This document shows positions 20,094 to 30,174 of a DNA stretch of 64,000 bases, one piece after another. The notes beneath the pieces were generated by a model, which was given only the letters and a program-made list of their open reading frames with translations, searched no databases and was not told the DNA's origin. Position 1 is the stretch's first letter. Each line of letters opens with the position of its first letter. Source of the DNA: Terrirhizobium terrae (GTDB lineage: Bacteria > Pseudomonadota > Alphaproteobacteria > Rhizobiales > Rhizobiaceae); assembly GCF_030323265.1 (NCBI RefSeq), contig NZ_CP104991.1, positions 434,001 to 498,000 on the forward strand. Reading direction: 5' to 3'. Position numbers and translations under genes: made by a program.

Positions 20094-20585
20094 ATGATCG
20101 TTGCAGGCAACTCCAGGATCCCCCTGCTCTTGCAGTCGAGCTCCCGATTGTCTGGGCAAGACACCGTCCGCGAAGCACAGCAAGTAAAAGGAGGTGGAAA
20201 TCTCCCCTCTGTCTCCCTTGATCCCCGATATGGCTCGAAGCTTGCGGACGCGCTGTGGTCGATGGAGAGCAACGGCGTTGTGTTGGATCAAAAGCCCACT
20301 CGTACTGCTCTCAGCAAAGACGAGAAACCCGATGCGGCTGATGAGTTCGTGAAAGTATCCAACATGACGCCAGCCGAACGTATCCGTTATTTCTTCCTGA
20401 AGGATCGCGAGCTGAATGAAGACAAGCTGGCTGCAATGAGCCAGAAGGATCGAGAGGCGATCGAACAGCAGATCAAAGAGACTATCCTGCAACAACTCGG
20501 CTTGGAGAACGAAGACGGTAAGCCTGACGACGCGCCTGCGCCAGCACCGGAAGGGGATCCCGTACCTTTGGATGCAATGCCGTAA
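20094..20585 (+). CDS. Hypothetical protein with acidic helical C-terminus
   Basis: 163 aa, no recognised domain and no signal peptide. The C-terminal half contains a stretch I know from many rhizobial hypothetical proteins: MTPAERIRYFFLK, then LAAMSQKDREAIEQQIKE, probably two amphipathic helices, ending in a Pro/Asp-rich tail (DDAPAPAPEGDPVP). Alone between an SDR and the exported-enzyme operon. ATG at 20094 follows AAAGGAATC. Function unknown. Confidence 0.72.
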   Translation: MIVAGNSRIPLLLQSSSRLSGQDTVREAQQVKGGGNLPSVSLDPRYGSKLADALWSMESNGVVLDQKPTRTALSKDEKPDAADEFVKVSNMTPAERIRYFFLKDRELNEDKLAAMSQKDREAIEQQIKETILQQLGLENEDGKPDDAPAPAPEGDPVPLDAMP

Positions 20586-20670
20586 AGCGGCGGCGTTCGC
20601 AATCGCCCGAACGGCTCAATGACATCCTGTAGGTCGGTAAAGCGGGCCGCGCGCTGAGATGCCATCTTAG

Positions 20671-21255
20671 TCAAACTACGAAATCAAATCGCCCGAACCT
20701 TCCGTCACCGGTTTGCTTGATGTCGAGGAGCAGCGCCTCATCAAACAACCTGTCTCCGGCATTACTGGGCTCTCCGGGAAAATAGAGCTGGGTGGTGAGG
20801 ACGCGCCCACCCGGGCGCTGGACCTTGAAATGGAAATGGCGCGTTCGGCCGGGATAAAGCGCGGGGACGATGGTGTTGAACCACCATCGCCCCTGCGTGT
20901 CGGTGAACTGGTGTCCGCGCAGGCGGAACCCCACGCTATCATAGTCGCCATTCTCATCGGCTTGCCAGATCTCGACGAGGCTGCCGGCTATAGGCCGGCA
21001 GCGATTGTCGAAGACGAAGCCGGCGACGGTTATTCGCTCGCCTCCGGGTGCATCCGGATAGAGATCCCGATTGAGCGGCGAGTTCGGCCTGAAGAAGGGA
21101 CCGGCTTCCCGTTCCAGGGTCGGTTCGTCTCCATCGTCACATGCGGGGGTAAGCGGCAGCTCGGGAGCGGCCTGCGCAAACGCCCTCGTTCTTGCCGCCT
21201 CGATGAGAGGCAGCGTCAGAAAGGCAGTCAGAAGCGAGCGTCTGGTGGAGGACAA
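20671..21255 (-). CDS. Exported intradiol ring-cleavage dioxygenase-like protein
   Basis: 194 aa with an N-terminal export signal (STRRSLLTAFLTLPLIEAA...AFAQA, Tat- or Sec-like). The mature part has the intradiol dioxygenase core: GPFFRPNSP, VEIWQADENGDYDS, and probable Fe(III) ligands Tyr (GDYD), Tyr (ALYPGR) and two His (RTRHFHF). Relatives open catechol-type rings in the cytoplasm; exported small versions are less studied. Last gene of a leftward operon with AKR and metallo-hydrolase, 26 bp behind the AKR. Confidence 0.87.
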   Translation of the reverse strand: MSSTRRSLLTAFLTLPLIEAARTRAFAQAAPELPLTPACDDGDEPTLEREAGPFFRPNSPLNRDLYPDAPGGERITVAGFVFDNRCRPIAGSLVEIWQADENGDYDSVGFRLRGHQFTDTQGRWWFNTIVPALYPGRTRHFHFKVQRPGGRVLTTQLYFPGEPSNAGDRLFDEALLLDIKQTGDGRFGRFDFVV

Positions 21256-21281
21256 GACCGGTCTCCCAGTGTGATGGTCGG

Positions 21282-22382
21282 TTAATCGGCGCGCCGTCCA
21301 GGCTGCAGGCGTTGCGCGGCGTTCGCCTGCGCCTCCCGGATAAGGCCTTCATACATATTCTCCTTGCCGGGATACCACGGCATCGTGCCGATGGACCCAA
21401 AGCCGGGAACCGTTTCCATATGTGCGACCATGCGGGCGCGCATCCGCTCATCGGGAAGCGGGCCCTTCAGCGCCTGGACATTGTCGCTCATATGGTCGGG
21501 GTTGGACGTGCCGCAGAGGACGCTCGTGACGGCAGGATGCGCCATGACCCATTTCAGGAAGAACTGCGCCCAACTCGTCGCTCCGAACTCGGCTGCAAAA
21601 CCGGGAAGCTCATGGCCCTCGACCACCTTCATCAGGCGGGCCTTTTCGAGCGGCAGATTGATCAGCACGCCGACGCCCTTGTCGGCCGCAGCGGGAAGAA
21701 GACGACGTTCGGCGTCGCGGTTGAAGATCGAGTAGTTCGTCTGGATGAAGTCGACATCATCACGCTGGACGATCGCCAGGAGCTGGTCCTGCGCCGCCGA
21801 CTCGTGGTGGGTCACGCCGACATGGCGTATGAGACCTTCCTTTTTCCAGGCCTTCATGAGCGGGACGACGACCGGCGCATTGGTGATGCTGTGGCATTGC
21901 ATGAGATTGATCGTGTCGCGCCATGTCCGCATGCGCGATTGCCGGAAGCTTTCCATCGCGTGGCTTTCATCGCCCAGATATTCTCCCGTCGACCAGACCT
22001 TGTTGGCGAGGAAGATCTCGTCCGAACCGTCGAACTCTCCCATGAACTGGCCGACGCTGACCTCGGCCGAGCCGTAAAGCGGCGATGTGTCGACCACACG
22101 CCCGCCCGCGGCGACATACCGCTCGAAGACCTGGCGCAAGGCGTCGCGTCGGTCACCGGGCTTCAGGTCGAAGGTGAGGAAGGTGCCGAGACCCAGCGCC
22201 GTGACCCTTTCGCCGGTCCGCGGCAAGGTGCGGGTAAGGACGTCCGGCTTGGATCCAGCGATTGGCGACGCCGCTTTCGTTTCCTGGGTTTGCGCCGCAG
22301 CGTGGCTGGCAAGCGCCAGCCCTGTCGCCGCCGCGCCCATCGTGCCGAGGAAACCGCGCCTGTTGATCTTTGACTGGTCCAT
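21282..22382 (-). CDS. Aldo/keto reductase with twin-arginine leader
   Basis: 366 aa. Tat signal (NRRGFLGTMGAAATGLALA, then AAAQ) of about 31 residues followed by a complete AKR barrel. Tetrad residues: Asp in VVDTSPLYG with its Tyr, Lys in FLANKVWS, His in LMQCHSIT. The C-terminal SVLCGTSNPDHMSDN is the NADPH clamp region. A periplasmic AKR needs its cofactor carried along by Tat export; that is inference. Between the metallo-hydrolase (25 bp) and the dioxygenase (26 bp) in one operon. Confidence 0.92.
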   Translation of the reverse strand: MDQSKINRRGFLGTMGAAATGLALASHAAAQTQETKAASPIAGSKPDVLTRTLPRTGERVTALGLGTFLTFDLKPGDRRDALRQVFERYVAAGGRVVDTSPLYGSAEVSVGQFMGEFDGSDEIFLANKVWSTGEYLGDESHAMESFRQSRMRTWRDTINLMQCHSITNAPVVVPLMKAWKKEGLIRHVGVTHHESAAQDQLLAIVQRDDVDFIQTNYSIFNRDAERRLLPAAADKGVGVLINLPLEKARLMKVVEGHELPGFAAEFGATSWAQFFLKWVMAHPAVTSVLCGTSNPDHMSDNVQALKGPLPDERMRARMVAHMETVPGFGSIGTMPWYPGKENMYEGLIREAQANAAQRLQPGRRAD

Positions 22383-22407
22383 GAGAGTTCTCCTGTTTCC
22401 TTAATCG

Positions 22408-23400
22408 TCAAAACTGCCAGTTGGCGGGAACCCAGGCGTAACCGCCGTCGGTTTTCAGCATCCGGCCGAGGCCGGGGAAGGGAAAATGGAAGCCGAGCAC
22501 CGGGAGACGATCGGCGGCCGCCCTGTCAAAGATGCGCCGACGGGAGGCAAGAGCGGTTTCCTTGTCGCGGTCCGGGCCTGGAAGCCACGGCCTGTCGACG
22601 TTGACGACGGGGTGATAGGCAAGGTCCGCCGTCAGCAGCAGCTGGTCGTTTCCGGAATGGACAAGGAAGGTAGCCATGCCCGGCGTGTGGCCGGATGCCA
22701 CGATCGTCGTCAGGCCGGGCACGATCTCGGCGCCGGCTTCGTAAAGCTCCACATCGTTCATGAACGGCGCGAGGCTGTTCTTGATGTTTGCGGCGAAGCG
22801 CAGGCGGAACTCCTCCGGCACCGGCATATAGGAGAGATCCGGATCGGTACGGACGAAGAAGTCCCAGTCCGCCTTCGGGACGAAGACTGTGGCGCGGGGA
22901 AAGGCCTTGCCGCCATCCGCGGTTCGCAAGTTACCCACGTGGTCAGGGTGGGTATGGGAGATAACGATCGCGTCGATGTCCGCTGGCGCGAGGCCGACAG
23001 CCGCGAGGTTATCAAAGATCTGGCCACCGTTCGGGCCCATGGTCTTGCCGGCTCCGGCTTCGATCAGAATGCGCCGGCCGCCGGTTTCGATCAGCAGCGT
23101 GTTGAGGTTGAGTGTCATGTGATCGGCCGGAAGAAAGGCCTGACGCAGGACCTCCTGAAGCTCGGCTTCCGGCGCATCGCTCGCATAGACGCGCGGCGGG
23201 CCACCAATCACGCCGTCGCTCAACACTGTCGCGCTGATGTCCCCGACGCGGAAGCGGTAATGCCCCGCATTGCCGGCCACCTGTGACGCGGCCTGGGCCT
23301 TGGCTGTTCCGGAACCACCCAGATTCGGAAGGAGCATGCTGGATGCACCAGCGACAGCGGACAGCATGATAGCACGTCTGTTGAGGGTGAAGGCATTCAT
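22408..23400 (-). CDS. Exported metallo-beta-lactamase-fold hydrolase
   Basis: About 330 aa. Signal peptide (NRRAIMLSAVAGASSMLLPNL ... AQA, Tat-like), then an MBL-fold domain with HTHPDHVG (zinc ligands), His in ASGHTPG, Asp in LTADLAYH, and a late His. Related proteins hydrolyse lactones, esters or thioesters. Start at ATG 23400 rather than six codons upstream. First gene of the three-gene exported operon, divergent from the LysR at 23570, which probably controls all three. Confidence 0.92.
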   Translation of the reverse strand: MNAFTLNRRAIMLSAVAGASSMLLPNLGGSGTAKAQAASQVAGNAGHYRFRVGDISATVLSDGVIGGPPRVYASDAPEAELQEVLRQAFLPADHMTLNLNTLLIETGGRRILIEAGAGKTMGPNGGQIFDNLAAVGLAPADIDAIVISHTHPDHVGNLRTADGGKAFPRATVFVPKADWDFFVRTDPDLSYMPVPEEFRLRFAANIKNSLAPFMNDVELYEAGAEIVPGLTTIVASGHTPGMATFLVHSGNDQLLLTADLAYHPVVNVDRPWLPGPDRDKETALASRRRIFDRAAADRLPVLGFHFPFPGLGRMLKTDGGYAWVPANWQF

Positions 23401-23569
23401 CGGTCTTCCCTTTCGCATTGGGCACGCTCGGCTTCGCTACGCAGGGGTCTAAATGACCCGCAAAGGAACCGGATGGAGCGCGGCGTTGAACTCTACGCCA
23501 ACCATGACATCGGACAATTGATCTGATAAGCTGCATTAAGTTTATCAGCTTGATTAGAAATGCTTCTCA

Positions 23570-24473
23570 ATGAACTCTCTTCGTCTGGACAGCTTCGACG
23601 TTTTCGTGGCCATCGTGCGTTGCGGCGGTTTCCGCGCGGCAGCGCTTGAGCGAGGGTCTCTTCATCGGCCTTGAGCCAAACGATGAATGCCCTGGAAGAG
23701 GCTCTGGGTATCCGGCTCCTCAATCGAACGACGAGGAGCGTGTTCCCCACGGAGGCCGGCCAGCGCCTTCTTGAACGCCTGGCACCTGCATTGGGCGATA
23801 TCAGGCTCGCCATCGCCGAGGTCGACGAACTGCGGGACAGCCCATCCGGCACGCTCAGGATCAACGCGCCCGCGCCGGCCGTCGATCATTTTCTGTGCCC
23901 GCTGGTGTTCGATTTCATGGACGCCTATCAAGAGGTGAAAATCGAGATCATCAGCGATGCGGCCGTCATCGATATTGTGGAGCAGGGTTTCGATGCCGGC
24001 GTCAGGTTCGGCAAGCAGCTGGCGCAGGACATGATCGCGTTGCCGCTTGGCCCTGCACTTCGCTACGCCATCGTCGCTTCCCGGATTATATAGGAAGGTG
24101 GGGACAGCCGCAGACACCGCACGAACTTGTGGATCACGACTGTATAAGGCGCCGGTTCCCAGGCGGCACGCTCGTCACCTGGCAGTTCGACGAGGCGGGC
24201 GAAGAGATCGAAGTCACGCCAACGGGCCGATTGACGGTCAGCTCCGCGCATAACGAACTGCAAGCTTCGCTGGCAGGCAGAGGGATTGCCCATGTCTTGG
24301 ATGACTACGCCAAGCCGCATATCCAAACCGGCCGGCTGGTGGAGCTTCTCTTAGACTGGAGCCCCACCCTGCCGCACTGGTTCTTATACTATCCCAGCCG
24401 ACGCCTTCCAAGCGCCGCCATGCGCGCCTTTCTCGACTACATGAGGAACTATGACTGGCAGGCCAGGACCTAA
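23570..24473 (+). CDS. LysR-family regulator (two frameshifts)
   Basis: About 301 aa when two missing bases are restored. HTH: FVAIVRCGGFRAAALERG then SSSALSQTMNALEEALG; effector domain with GTLRINAPAPA, VDIVEQGFDAGVRFG, and the C-terminal PHWFLYYPSRR. Losses lie in a G run near 23655-23660 and beside CCC near 24083. Divergent (169 bp) from the exported MBL-AKR-dioxygenase operon. It belongs to the same sub-group as the LysRs at 25991 and 29235, which share the FDAGxR stretch. Confidence 0.85.
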
Positions 24474-24520
24474 TGCCGTTCCAGCCGGAACTGCGGCAGG
24501 AACGGCTTGTCGACGATGCC

Positions 24521-25015
24521 TTATTTGACCCGCTGCCATTCGATCCTGATTTCGGTGCCTTCCGGCCGGCGGAATTGCTCGGTCATACGATCACCATCAA
24601 CGATGAGCGTGAGATCAGCACGCGTCCGCACGCTGCCGACCCAGTTCGGGAATGTCGACCCTTCGACACGGTTTCCGCTGAACTCTCCGTTCTCATCGAC
24701 GGTATAGGTTCCGAAAAACCCGATGCTGCGTGACATGGCCGTGCGATTTTCATCATCCGTTCCCTCGCCGCGCGTGTTGGAAGCAAACGGCGGGATTTCG
24801 GCGTCTGTCAAGACCTCTACGAAATGCATGTCAGGCGTGAAGACCAGAAGCCCATTGGGCTTCTCTCCATAGGCGGCGATATTTTCCCCGCCGGGGTCGA
24901 TCGTCGCCGATATCATGCGCCAGGTGCCTGCGACCTGATTTTCGGTGGCAGTCTGCGCGAAGGCAGCCGACGAAATGCTGACGGCGACGGCCAATGTGAT
25001 CGGTCGAATGAACAT
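24521..25015 (-). CDS. Exported lipocalin-like protein
   Basis: 164 aa with a signal peptide (FIRPITLAVAVSISSAAFA). The body matches the lipocalin-like domain: VAGTWRMISATID, NGLLVFTPDMHFVEVL, FFGTYTVDENG, GDRMTEQFRRPEG. Such proteins are small beta-barrels thought to bind or shape small hydrophobic molecules in the periplasm; no catalytic site is visible. Downstream of the SDR at 25064 on the same strand (48 bp), so probably co-transcribed. Confidence 0.87.
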   Translation of the reverse strand: MFIRPITLAVAVSISSAAFAQTATENQVAGTWRMISATIDPGGENIAAYGEKPNGLLVFTPDMHFVEVLTDAEIPPFASNTRGEGTDDENRTAMSRSIGFFGTYTVDENGEFSGNRVEGSTFPNWVGSVRTRADLTLIVDGDRMTEQFRRPEGTEIRIEWQRVK

Positions 25016-25063
25016 GTCGTTTCCTCTGCTGTTAGGGATGATAGGGTCCCGCCGCCGCGGGGT

Positions 25064-25896
25064 TCACAGATCCTGCCGGTCGGCGGAATTCGCGACGTCC
25101 CGCTGCGCCTCAAGTGCCGACAGGCGTTTGGAAAGCGCCTGCGAGATGGAGGAGTAGGCCGTGCTGCCCAGCGCCAATCGCAATGGTGGTGCCTCGCTTG
25201 CGGCAGCCGACAGGATCGCTGCCACGGTACGCGCCGCATCCCCTTGATCTCGAAACTGCCATCGCCGATTGCACGGCGAACGGCGCCCGCAGGCGTTTCA
25301 TCATAGGCAGCCATGGGATCCGCGCAGACCAGATTGGCTCCGAAGTTCGTGCCGGTCGGCCCCGGCTCGGCGATGATGAAGTCGATGCCGAAAGGCGCCA
25401 CCTCCTGTGCCACAGCTTCGATGAAGCCCTCGATGCCCCATTTGGTCGCGTGATAGAGGCTGAAGCCCGGATAGGCGATCTGCCCGCCTTCGGACGACAC
25501 CTGGACGATGCGCCCGCCGCCTTGCTTTCGAAGAAACGGCAATGCTGCGCGGATCAAATGAATGGACCCCGTGAGATTTGTGGCGATCTGTCGATCGATC
25601 TCGTCGTTCGTCAGCTCTTCCGCCGCACCGAACAATCCGTAGCCGGCATTGCTGACAATGACCTCTATCCGGCCGTGCCGCTGGAAGGCATCTCCGATTG
25701 CGCGGCTTATGCTCTCCGGTTCGACCAGATCGAGCTGAACCACGTCCAGGCGTTCGCGGTACGTCTGTTCGAGTTGCGTCAACGCCCCGCGACGGCGGAC
25801 GGTTGCGACGACCTTGTGACCCTGCGAAAGCAGTCGCTGCGTCATTTCGAAACCGAGTCCCGAAGAAGCGCCGGTTATGAACCATGTCTTTGGCAT
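25064..25896 (-). CDS. SDR oxidoreductase (frameshifted)
   Basis: Classical SDR, about 277 aa after repair: FITGASSGLGFEM, SNAGYGLFG, VQVSSEGG, YHATKWGIEG, EPGPTGTNF. A G is missing from the G run after ATCAA near 25240, which scrambles the last ~65 residues; adding one base gives a normal C-terminal helix ending SADRQDL at 25064. Divergent from the intact LysR at 25991. Related to the SDRs at 40516 and 46630. Substrate unknown. Confidence 0.88.
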
Positions 25897-25990
25897 GTGA
25901 TCTCCTTATCTTCCATTCGCGAATGTAGATCTGCCGGATTGGTGATATAAGATTGGCAATTTGAGATGAGATGGTGAGGAAAATTCACGA

Positions 25991-26890
25991 ATGGTGCGCC
26001 CCAGCCTCAGCGATCTGGCTGCCTTTTCCGCAGTGGCCGATCACCAGAGCTTTCGCAAAGCAGCCGACGTCATGGGTGTTTCGCGTTCCGCCCTCAGCCA
26101 CGCGATCATCAGTCTCGAGGCGAAACTCGGCGTTCGGCTCTTCAACAGGACGACACGCAGCGTTTCGCTGACACAAGCCGGCTCACGCCTGCTCGGCCGC
26201 GTCAATCCGCTTCTTCAGGATCTTGATCAGGCGCTCGATACGCTTTCGGAGGAACGCGGCACGCCAAGTGGCACGCTACGGATCAATGCGAACAAGAGCG
26301 GCGCATGCATCCTTCTCGCCGACGTCGTTCCGCGCTTTCTCGATCTCTATCCCGACGTCGAGCTTGATCTCGTGTCGGAAGGTCGCCTTGTCGACATTGT
26401 GGAACAGGGTTTCGACGCCGGAATACGCCTGTTGGAAGCCGTTCCGAAAGACATGATCGCGGTAAGATTCGGCGGCGACGTGCGTTTCGTCACCGTCGCA
26501 GCGCCGTCTTATCTGGACGGCAAGGCCAAACCGCAAACACCCGATGATCTTCATCAGCATTGCTGCATCCGCCAACGTCTGCCGAGCGGCAAGCGCTATC
26601 GCTGGGAGTTTTCCAGACGCGGCGCCGAAATCTCTGTCGACGTGCCGGGCAACCTCACCCTCGATGACAGTGATCTTCTCGTGCAGGCGGCGGCGGACGG
26701 CCGCGGTATTGCTTATGTGCCGGAGCATTTCGCGCGGCCGCTCATCGGATCGGGCCGGCTGGTGACCGTGCTCGATGACTGGTGTCCGCCCATGCCCGGC
26801 CTGGCGCTCTATTATCCGCGCAGCCGGCATGTACCATCACCGCTGCGAGCCTTCATCGACCTCCTTCGGGAGGTGGACAGGTCACGATAA
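25991..26890 (+). CDS. LysR-family regulator
   Basis: Intact, 299 aa. HTH with FSAVADHQSFRKAADVMGVSRSALSHAI; effector domain with GTLRINANKSG, VDIVEQGFDAGIRLLE and C-terminal LALYYPRSRHVPSPLRAF. Divergent from the SDR at 25064-25896 with a 94 bp gap, so likely its regulator. Closely related in pattern to the LysRs at 23570 and 29235, suggesting local duplication. Confidence 0.95.
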   Translation: MVRPSLSDLAAFSAVADHQSFRKAADVMGVSRSALSHAIISLEAKLGVRLFNRTTRSVSLTQAGSRLLGRVNPLLQDLDQALDTLSEERGTPSGTLRINANKSGACILLADVVPRFLDLYPDVELDLVSEGRLVDIVEQGFDAGIRLLEAVPKDMIAVRFGGDVRFVTVAAPSYLDGKAKPQTPDDLHQHCCIRQRLPSGKRYRWEFSRRGAEISVDVPGNLTLDDSDLLVQAAADGRGIAYVPEHFARPLIGSGRLVTVLDDWCPPMPGLALYYPRSRHVPSPLRAFIDLLREVDRSR

Positions 26891-27004
26891 AGGGGCGACA
26901 CCGCGTGGCGTCTGCCCCTGTCAGATGGCCTGCCAGATGGATCGAGACGAGCCTGCCGCGCGATCGCTCTGGCCTGATCGCGCAGCAAAGGCTCGTTCGA
27001 TATG

Positions 27005-27331
27005 TCAGGGTGTCGCCGGCTTTCGACGCAAGATCATGCCGCCATGGTGCAAGGTGTTGGCATCGACGAAGTCGCCGTCGGCGGTAAAGCCCGTATCGTC
27101 CCAGTACTCGATATGCGTTCCGTCGACTTCATAGCGGCCTTCATAGGCTCGCTCGCGCTGGCCGCGCGCTTCGACATAGCGTCCGTTCGGCAGAAGTTCG
27201 TGACGGACACGGTTGTCGTCGGTGACCCACATGCCGGCGTAGGGATGGTTCGGCTGCAAATTTGTTTCCTGTGCTTCTACGGATTGAAACGAAAGGGTGG
27301 CAGTGACGAGGGCTGCGAATGCCGGTCGCAT
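27005..27331 (-). CDS. Exported Atu4866-family protein
   Basis: 108 aa with a short signal peptide (AFAALVTATLSFQSVEA). The body matches the small family named after Agrobacterium Atu4866: HPYAGMWVTDDNRVRHELLPNGRY, AYEGRYEVDGTHIEYWDDTGFTADGDF, LHHGGMILRR. The fold is a small beta-barrel; its role is unknown, probably ligand binding in the periplasm. Convergent with the LysR at 25991 and downstream of the NTF2-like gene (102 bp). Confidence 0.88.
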   Translation of the reverse strand: MRPAFAALVTATLSFQSVEAQETNLQPNHPYAGMWVTDDNRVRHELLPNGRYVEARGQRERAYEGRYEVDGTHIEYWDDTGFTADGDFVDANTLHHGGMILRRKPATP

Positions 27332-27433
27332 GGTCTGGCTCCTTTAGACGTTGCTGTTGTGGGTCTGGTGAGGGCGCGAATACGCGCGGTGTCGGTTCGG
27401 CAGACGCGCAGGTCTGCCGAACCGCAGCATCGG

Positions 27434-27987
27434 TCATTGGGAACGCGGGGCGTTGTTATCCACGACCTGCTGATAGGCAACAAGATCCAGGAAGGCTTCC
27501 GCATTGACGACGAGGCCGTCCTTCATCTTGATAATCCAGACGAACTGGTTGCGATAAGGTGCGCCGGACGTCGTCGTCGCCGTCCCGTCGAAGCGGATGA
27601 TGACCGTGTCGCCGTCGGCAAAGATGTTGTGCACCTGCGGCATGATCGGCGTCGCAAGGCGGCTGGTCAGGGAAGAGAGGCCTGTTCGACGAAATCCTTC
27701 TGGTTTCGATAGGTGCCAGCCACCGGGCCCGAGCCATGAATTGTCCAGACGACGTCGGGGGCGAGGAGTTCCGCGAAGACATAGGTGCCTCCGCGCCATT
27801 TTTCGAAGGCGGCCTCGACGATCGCCTTGTTCCGTTGCTCGACCGCGGCGCTATCGGCAGCCTGCACTTGCGTTGCCGTTGTGTTGGCGATGGCTGGACC
27901 CGGCAGGGCGAGCGACAGCAATGCCACTGTGATCAGAGCCGTATGGCTCGCGCCGGCAACTCGCTGGCGTGTCGGAAAAATGGTCAT
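27434..27987 (-). CDS. Exported SnoaL/NTF2-like protein (frameshifted)
   Basis: About 184 aa after repair. Signal peptide (SHTALITVALLSLALPGPAIA), then an NTF2-like domain: IVEAAFEKWRGGTYVFAELLAPDVVWTI with GSGPVAGTY, then DGDTVIIRFDGTATT, FVWIIKMKDGLVVNAEAFLD. SnoaL-like proteins are small cone-shaped barrels used for isomerase or binding functions. One base is missing near 27687. Sits behind the AKR at 28081 on the same strand (93 bp) in a leftward group with the Atu4866 protein. Confidence 0.85.
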
Positions 27988-28080
27988 GGTATCGATCCTT
28001 TCTGTTGCTGGGGACTTGGCGGGGCCTATCGACGAGCAATGAAACCGGATGCACCGTCGATGGGACTCGCGTTTCAGCGG

Positions 28081-29138
28081 TCAGTTACGGCGTTCGACCA
28101 CCGCACCGCCGAAGATCAGTTGCTGGACAAGGGGACGTTGCGTGAAGCGAGCGGGAAAGACGGGGACCAGCGCGCTGATCCGATCCAGTCGGTCCAGTTG
28201 CTCCGGCGTCAGCGCCAGATCCAGAGCCTTGAGATTGTCCTCGGCCTGGGCAAGCGTGCGCGCGCCGATGATGGGGGAGACGACGGCCGGGTTGGCCAGC
28301 GTCCAGGCAAGCGCCACACGCGACGGCGTGGAATCGGCCTCTTCCGCAACGGTTCGAACCTCGTTCGCTATGTCGATCGCCCGTTTGTTCAGATGCCCGG
28401 ACGAGGCGATGACGCCCTTGCGGCTGGCGGACACGGTCGCTTCTTGTGAATCTTCAACGTCGGCGAGGGAGTATTTGCCGGTGAGGACGCCACCGCCGAG
28501 GGTGACCACGGAAGCACCCCAAGGCCCAGAGCCTCAGCCGCCGGCAGAAGCTCGTGCTCGACCGTCCGTTCCACGAGGCTGTATTCGATCTGCAGCGCCA
28601 CGAAAGGAGACCAGCCGCGAATGTCGGCGAGCGTCTGCATTTGTGCAACGCGCCATCCAGGCGTGTTGCAAATACCGAGATAGAGGACTTTCCCGGACCG
28701 AACGAGGTCGTCGAGCCCTCGCATGACCTCATCCGGCCGGGTCGTCATGTCCCACGCATGCAGATAAAGGAGGTCGATGCGATCCGTGGCGAGCTGCTTC
28801 AGGCTCTGCTCGACGGAGCGAACCATGTTCAGGCGGTGGTTGCCGCCCGAGTTCGGGTTGCCCGGATCGCGTGCCATGGTAAATTTCGTCGCAAGAACGA
28901 TCCGCTCGCGCTTGTCGGCGATGAAGGTTCCAAGCAGGCGTTCGGCACCGCCATCGGTGTAGTTGACCGCCGTGTCGAGGAAGTTGCCGCCTCGATCGAC
29001 ATAAAGATCGAAAATGCGGCGCGCCTCGTTGCCGTCGGCACCCCAGCCCCATTCGGAACCGAAGGTCATCGTTCCCAGGCTTAACGGTGAAACGCGCAAG
29101 CCCGACCATCCAAGAAGTTTATAATCATCAAGCGCCAT
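28081..29138 (-). CDS. Aldo/keto reductase (frameshifted)
   Basis: About 352 aa after repair, cytoplasmic AKR. Tetrad residues: Asp and Tyr in FLDTAVNYTDGG, Lys in VLATKFTMA, His in LLYLHAWD. The C-terminal SPIIGARTLAQAEDNLKAL binds NADPH. One C is missing near 28515, turning the normal WSPLGGGVLTGKY into an early end. ATG 29138 follows AGGAGAG. Divergent from the LysR at 29235 (96 bp), its likely regulator. Confidence 0.9.
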
Positions 29139-29234
29139 GTCAGCTCTCTCCTGGTTGCGAGAACCAAGGTAGGCGGCTCGATAAGATCGAACAACTTGCC
29201 CAATGATGACCATGCTGGTAAATCTATCTAACCA

Positions 29235-30124
29235 ATGGCGATCGATCTGAACGGCATTTCTGTTTTCCTGGCAGTCGCGGAAGCGCGCAGCTTTCGTGTG
29301 GCCGCGGAGAATCTGGGCGTCACGCGGCCAGCCATCAGCCAGGCCATCCGTCGCCTCGAAGATCGGCTCGGCGTGGCGCTCGTGCGTCGCACGACGCGCA
29401 GCGTCAGCCTCACGGAGGCCGGCGAACAACTGTACCAGCGTGTGGCGCCGGCGATTTCCGAAGTCGGACTGGCGCTCGACGCAACGGCAGACCGCAACAG
29501 CGCACCAAGCGGGCTCTTGCGGCTGGCCGTGTCGTCCATCGCCGAACAGTTCATCTCCGGGCCGCTTCTGGCGCGTTTCGCGGATGCCTGTCCCGCCGTT
29601 CAGATCGACGTGACGGTCACGGACGAGGAGTTCGACATCGTCGCGGAAGGCTATGACGCGGGGGTACGGCTGGGCGAAGTCATCGATCAGGACATGATTG
29701 CCGTTCCCGTCTCGGGCGATCAGCGCCAGGGCGCCTTCGCCGCGCCATCCTACATCGAACGTTTCGGCATGCCCGCGCATCCTTCGGAGCTGTCAGCGCA
29801 TCGCTGTATCGGCTGGCGCCCGGCGCCGCACAGCGCACCCTATCGCTGGGAATTCGGGCAGAATGGACGTGAGTTCGACGTGGCTGTCGACCCGCAGATC
29901 ACCACCAACGACATGTGGCTTATGATCCGCACAGCCTGTGCCGGCGGCGGCATCACCTTCGGGATGGAGGACACGTTCAGACCCTATGTCGAATCTGGTC
30001 AACTGGTCCCTCTCCTTCAGGACTATTGCCCTCCGTTTGCCGGCTTTTTCTTTATTATCCCAGCCGTCGCAATCTCGCTCCGAAACTTAGGGCACTCGTC
30101 GACCATGTGAAGCGGTGGCGATAG
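29235..30124 (+). CDS. LysR-family regulator (frameshifted near the end)
   Basis: About 296 aa after repair. HTH: FLAVAEARSFRVAAENLGVTRPAISQAI; effector domain with SGLLRLAVSSIAEQF, FDIVAEGYDAGVRLGE. A T is missing from the T run near 30045, so the usual C-terminus FLYYPSRRNLAPKLRALVDH is out of frame; only the last ~25 residues are affected. Divergent from the AKR at 28081-29138. Confidence 0.9.
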
Positions 30125-30174
30125 CGCCCATCGTGAGATCGCTGTCATCTTACCTGGCCCACTGTCCTTGAGCC

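Noticed and set aside
21312..22373. 353-codon open frame opposite the exported AKR
   Set aside because: Fully antisense to a gene with signal peptide and catalytic tetrad; no motif of its own.
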